A stretch of DNA of 64,000 nucleotides from SAR324 cluster bacterium (lineage in GTDB: Bacteria; SAR324; NAC60-12): NCBI GenBank assembly GCA_015232315.1, contig JADFZZ010000012.1, forward strand, positions 1 to 64,000, written 5' to 3'. Below, in pieces: positions 62,532 to 64,000 of this stretch (the stretch's first letter is position 1; each line of letters starts with the position of its first letter). The position numbers and the translations under genes were made by a program. A model generated the notes under the pieces. The model was not told the DNA's origin. It searched no databases and worked only from the letters and a program-made list of their open reading frames with translations.

Positions 62532-62951
62532 ATGAAATTACCAGGAAATTTTCAGTTGTCGGCCTTCCACGGGTTAGCGTTTATCGCTGTCAGTTTTGGA
62601 TTACTGACACTCAAATCCGGCGGGAGTGTTCTTTTTATTGATGGTTCGGCACGGCAAGCCGCCGGGGCTTATGTGCCATGGATTGTCTGGTTTAATTTTT
62701 TGATGGGGTTTGTTTATATTGTAGCTGGCATTGGCTTCTGGATGCGTAAAACTTGGAGCCATCGGCTGGCTTTGATGATTTTTTTTGCAACTATTGTAGT
62801 CTTCGCAGGTCTGGAAATCCATGTTCTGCTGGGTGGCGCTTATGAACAACGCACGGTGGGTGCCATGATTTTCAGGGCGGCAGTGTGGTTTTTTCTGTTC
62901 TGGCGTTCAGGTTTGAAATTGCGGGATCAGCAGAATAACTCAACCGCATGA
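62532..62951 (+). CDS. Small four-helix membrane protein, unknown
   Basis: A 139-aa protein with about four hydrophobic helices (LAFIAVSFGLLTL, WIVWFNFLMGFVYIVAGIGF, LALMIFFATIVVFAGLEIHV, GAMIFRAAVWFFLFWRSG). AGGGAGA precedes the ATG. The layout 'FxGxxYxxAGxG...R..W...' recalls DoxX-like or other short membrane proteins but I cannot place it in a family. Divergent from WS/DGAT and followed by a MITE-like element. Confidence 0.75.
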   Translation: MKLPGNFQLSAFHGLAFIAVSFGLLTLKSGGSVLFIDGSARQAAGAYVPWIVWFNFLMGFVYIVAGIGFWMRKTWSHRLALMIFFATIVVFAGLEIHVLLGGAYEQRTVGAMIFRAAVWFFLFWRSGLKLRDQQNNSTA

Positions 62952-62977
62952 GCATGCATAGAACATCACAATTTACG

Positions 62978-63113
62978 TAAGCGTTCAGCTTTTAGTATTC
63001 AGCTTTCAGTGTTTATGCGCCTCAGAAGCATTATGACTCAATAGCAGAAAATATCGTTTGGCTTCCAGGCCTTGAGACTTTCTGAAAACTGATAGCTGAC
63101 GGCTGAACGCTTA
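62978..63113. repeat. MITE-like element with 12-bp perfect terminal inverted repeats
   Basis: TAAGCGTTCAGC (62978-62989) is the reverse complement of GCTGAACGCTTA (63102-63113). The interior has further AGCTTTCAGT / ACTGATAGCT near-palindromes and no reading frame. AATTTAC lies just outside both ends (62971-62977 region and about 63116-63122), as a target-site duplication would. A non-autonomous miniature element is the best reading. Confidence 0.65.
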
Positions 63114-63176
63114 CCAATTTACATGGTATTCAATCCAATCACAAAGAAACAATCATTGCTTGAGGAGGAGACAATT

Positions 63177-64000
63177 GTGGAACAGGTAACTCTTGGGGAT
63201 GTGACCAATGTTTGCGAATTTATTCTCAATCATGGCCGACTTCAGCCTGAAAAAATCGCATTAGCGGTTCCAAAAGAATGGGACACAACCAAAGTGCATC
63301 GCTATGAAACCGTCACGTTTGGCGAAATGTACCGCAAGGTCGGAAATTACCAGGAAGGCTTCCGCAAATTGGGGCTGAAGGACAAGGATCGGGTCATCAT
63401 TCTGTTTAGGCCCGGTGTGGATTTTTATGCCATTGTGCTGGCCTTGCTTTCTGGAGGTCAGGTTCCGTTGTTCATTGAAGCGGGAATGGGATTCAAACGG
63501 ATTTATCAGGCGCTGGAAGATTCGAAAGCGGTGGCTGTGATCAGCATGGAAGAGATTCTTAAATACCGGTTTTTGTTGCCTGTTCTGCTCAAAATGAAAT
63601 TGTTTTCAATCGACTCAACAGGGTTCCTGGTGCGTTCAGTGAACCATCTTTATGTGGAAAATGCTCCGCCGTTGACCATTGTTCCCAGAAAGCCGGCCGA
63701 TTATGCCATCATCACTTTCACGTCAGGCAGTACTGGACGACCCAAGGCGGCTGACCGCAATCACGGAAGTCTGCTGGAACAGCACCATGCCATCAAGGCC
63801 AATTGGACCAGCGACGCGGATGATGTGGATATGACTTGTTTCCCAGTGTTTGTGTTGCATAACATGAGTTGTGGCATCACTTCGGTTCTGCCCGCGATTG
63901 ATCTGACCAAACCCGCTGAAGTCTCTCCGCCAGTGGTGATTTCACAGACCCGGGAATGGGGCGTGACCCGTATGAGTGGCGCCCCGGCCTATGTCAGCAA
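63177..64000 (+). CDS. AMP-dependent acyl-CoA synthetase/ligase, 3' end beyond window
   Basis: The visible 274 residues are the start of an ANL-family adenylating enzyme. The phosphate-binding P-loop is ITFTSGSTGRPKAADRNHGS, with A in place of the usual final G; VTFGEMYRKVGNYQEGFRKL is the standard N-terminal region. Overall look is near OleC-like or long-chain acyl-CoA ligases. GTG 63177 has a strong AGGAGG eight bases upstream; an in-frame ATG at 63123 lacks one. It is probably part of the lipid theme with WS/DGAT. The C-terminal lid domain lies outside the window. Confidence 0.85.
   Translation, partial: MEQVTLGDVTNVCEFILNHGRLQPEKIALAVPKEWDTTKVHRYETVTFGEMYRKVGNYQEGFRKLGLKDKDRVIILFRPGVDFYAIVLALLSGGQVPLFIEAGMGFKRIYQALEDSKAVAVISMEEILKYRFLLPVLLKMKLFSIDSTGFLVRSVNHLYVENAPPLTIVPRKPADYAIITFTSGSTGRPKAADRNHGSLLEQHHAIKANWTSDADDVDMTCFPVFVLHNMSCGITSVLPAIDLTKPAEVSPPVVISQTREWGVTRMSGAPAYVS

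Overview
The window looks like a chromosomal segment of a Gram-negative (diderm) bacterium. It carries lipid A-type acyltransferase (lpxA-like), lipoprotein N-acyltransferase (lnt), undecaprenyl-pyrophosphate phosphatase, GspG-like pseudopilins, a CheZ-type phosphatase, a PilZ protein, fatty-acid beta-oxidation genes and a wax-ester/triacylglycerol synthase. Gene content and moderate GC fit a marine or aquatic deltaproteobacterium-like lineage (for example the SAR324 group). That placement is inference; no rRNA gene is present to settle it.

Region 1 (about 174-7023) is a compact, AT-rich integrated mobile element of about 6.85 kb inserted at the 3' end of a tRNA-Leu(GAG) gene. The last 14 bp of the tRNA are repeated at its far end, and a perfect 17-bp inverted repeat lies just inside both ends. 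It carries a large tyrosine integrase beside the tRNA, a second minimal tyrosine recombinase at the other end, two ribbon-helix-helix proteins, several small unknown proteins, and a 484-aa protein with motifs of an unusual family-A-like DNA polymerase (TV-Pol-like), preceded by a G-quadruplex-forming tract. It has no capsid, conjugation or helicase gene that I can recognise. This is the best candidate for a poorly described system.

Region 2 (7.1-12.1 kb, minus strand) is a tight operon: uppP, a Deg-type serine protease, a paralogous pseudoprotease that has lost all three catalytic residues, and a polyprenyl diphosphate synthase. Region 3 (12.5-29 kb, plus strand) is mostly housekeeping: prc-like protease, hpt, a GT2 glycosyltransferase, lon, thrS (without TGS domain), an ABC-2 exporter with a TPR partner, asnS, a GT4 glycosyltransferase and three proteins I do not recognise. 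An IS630 remnant with an internal deletion and frameshift lies at 29.7-30.8 kb.

Region 4 (31-43.7 kb, minus strand) is an accessory-looking run: TPR protein, LpxA-like acyltransferase, GH20 hexosaminidase, three GspG-like pseudopilins, a Uma2/DUF433 pair, and a 1440-aa hybrid sensor (propeller, Y_Y_Y, histidine kinase, receiver, class III cyclase). Two of the pilin genes have tandem hairpin-bearing repeat arrays as their 5' leaders.

Region 5 (43.7-64 kb) has nadD diverging from and overlapping a PilZ membrane protein, an SHMT-like enzyme, a thioredoxin-like protein, a DUF4160/DUF2442 pair, trmH-like and lnt genes, a lone RecE-like nuclease, a BrnT/BrnA toxin-antitoxin pair, fadB-fadA with a candidate upstream operator, a CoA-type Nudix hydrolase, a solitary rplC, rlmL, a CheZ-like/small protein/HPt operon, a WS/DGAT acyltransferase, a small membrane protein, a MITE-like element and the start of an acyl-CoA/AMP ligase. 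Several small palindromic repeats (12.25 kb, 36.0 kb, 37.7 kb, 46.7 kb, 56.1 kb, 63.0 kb) are scattered between genes.
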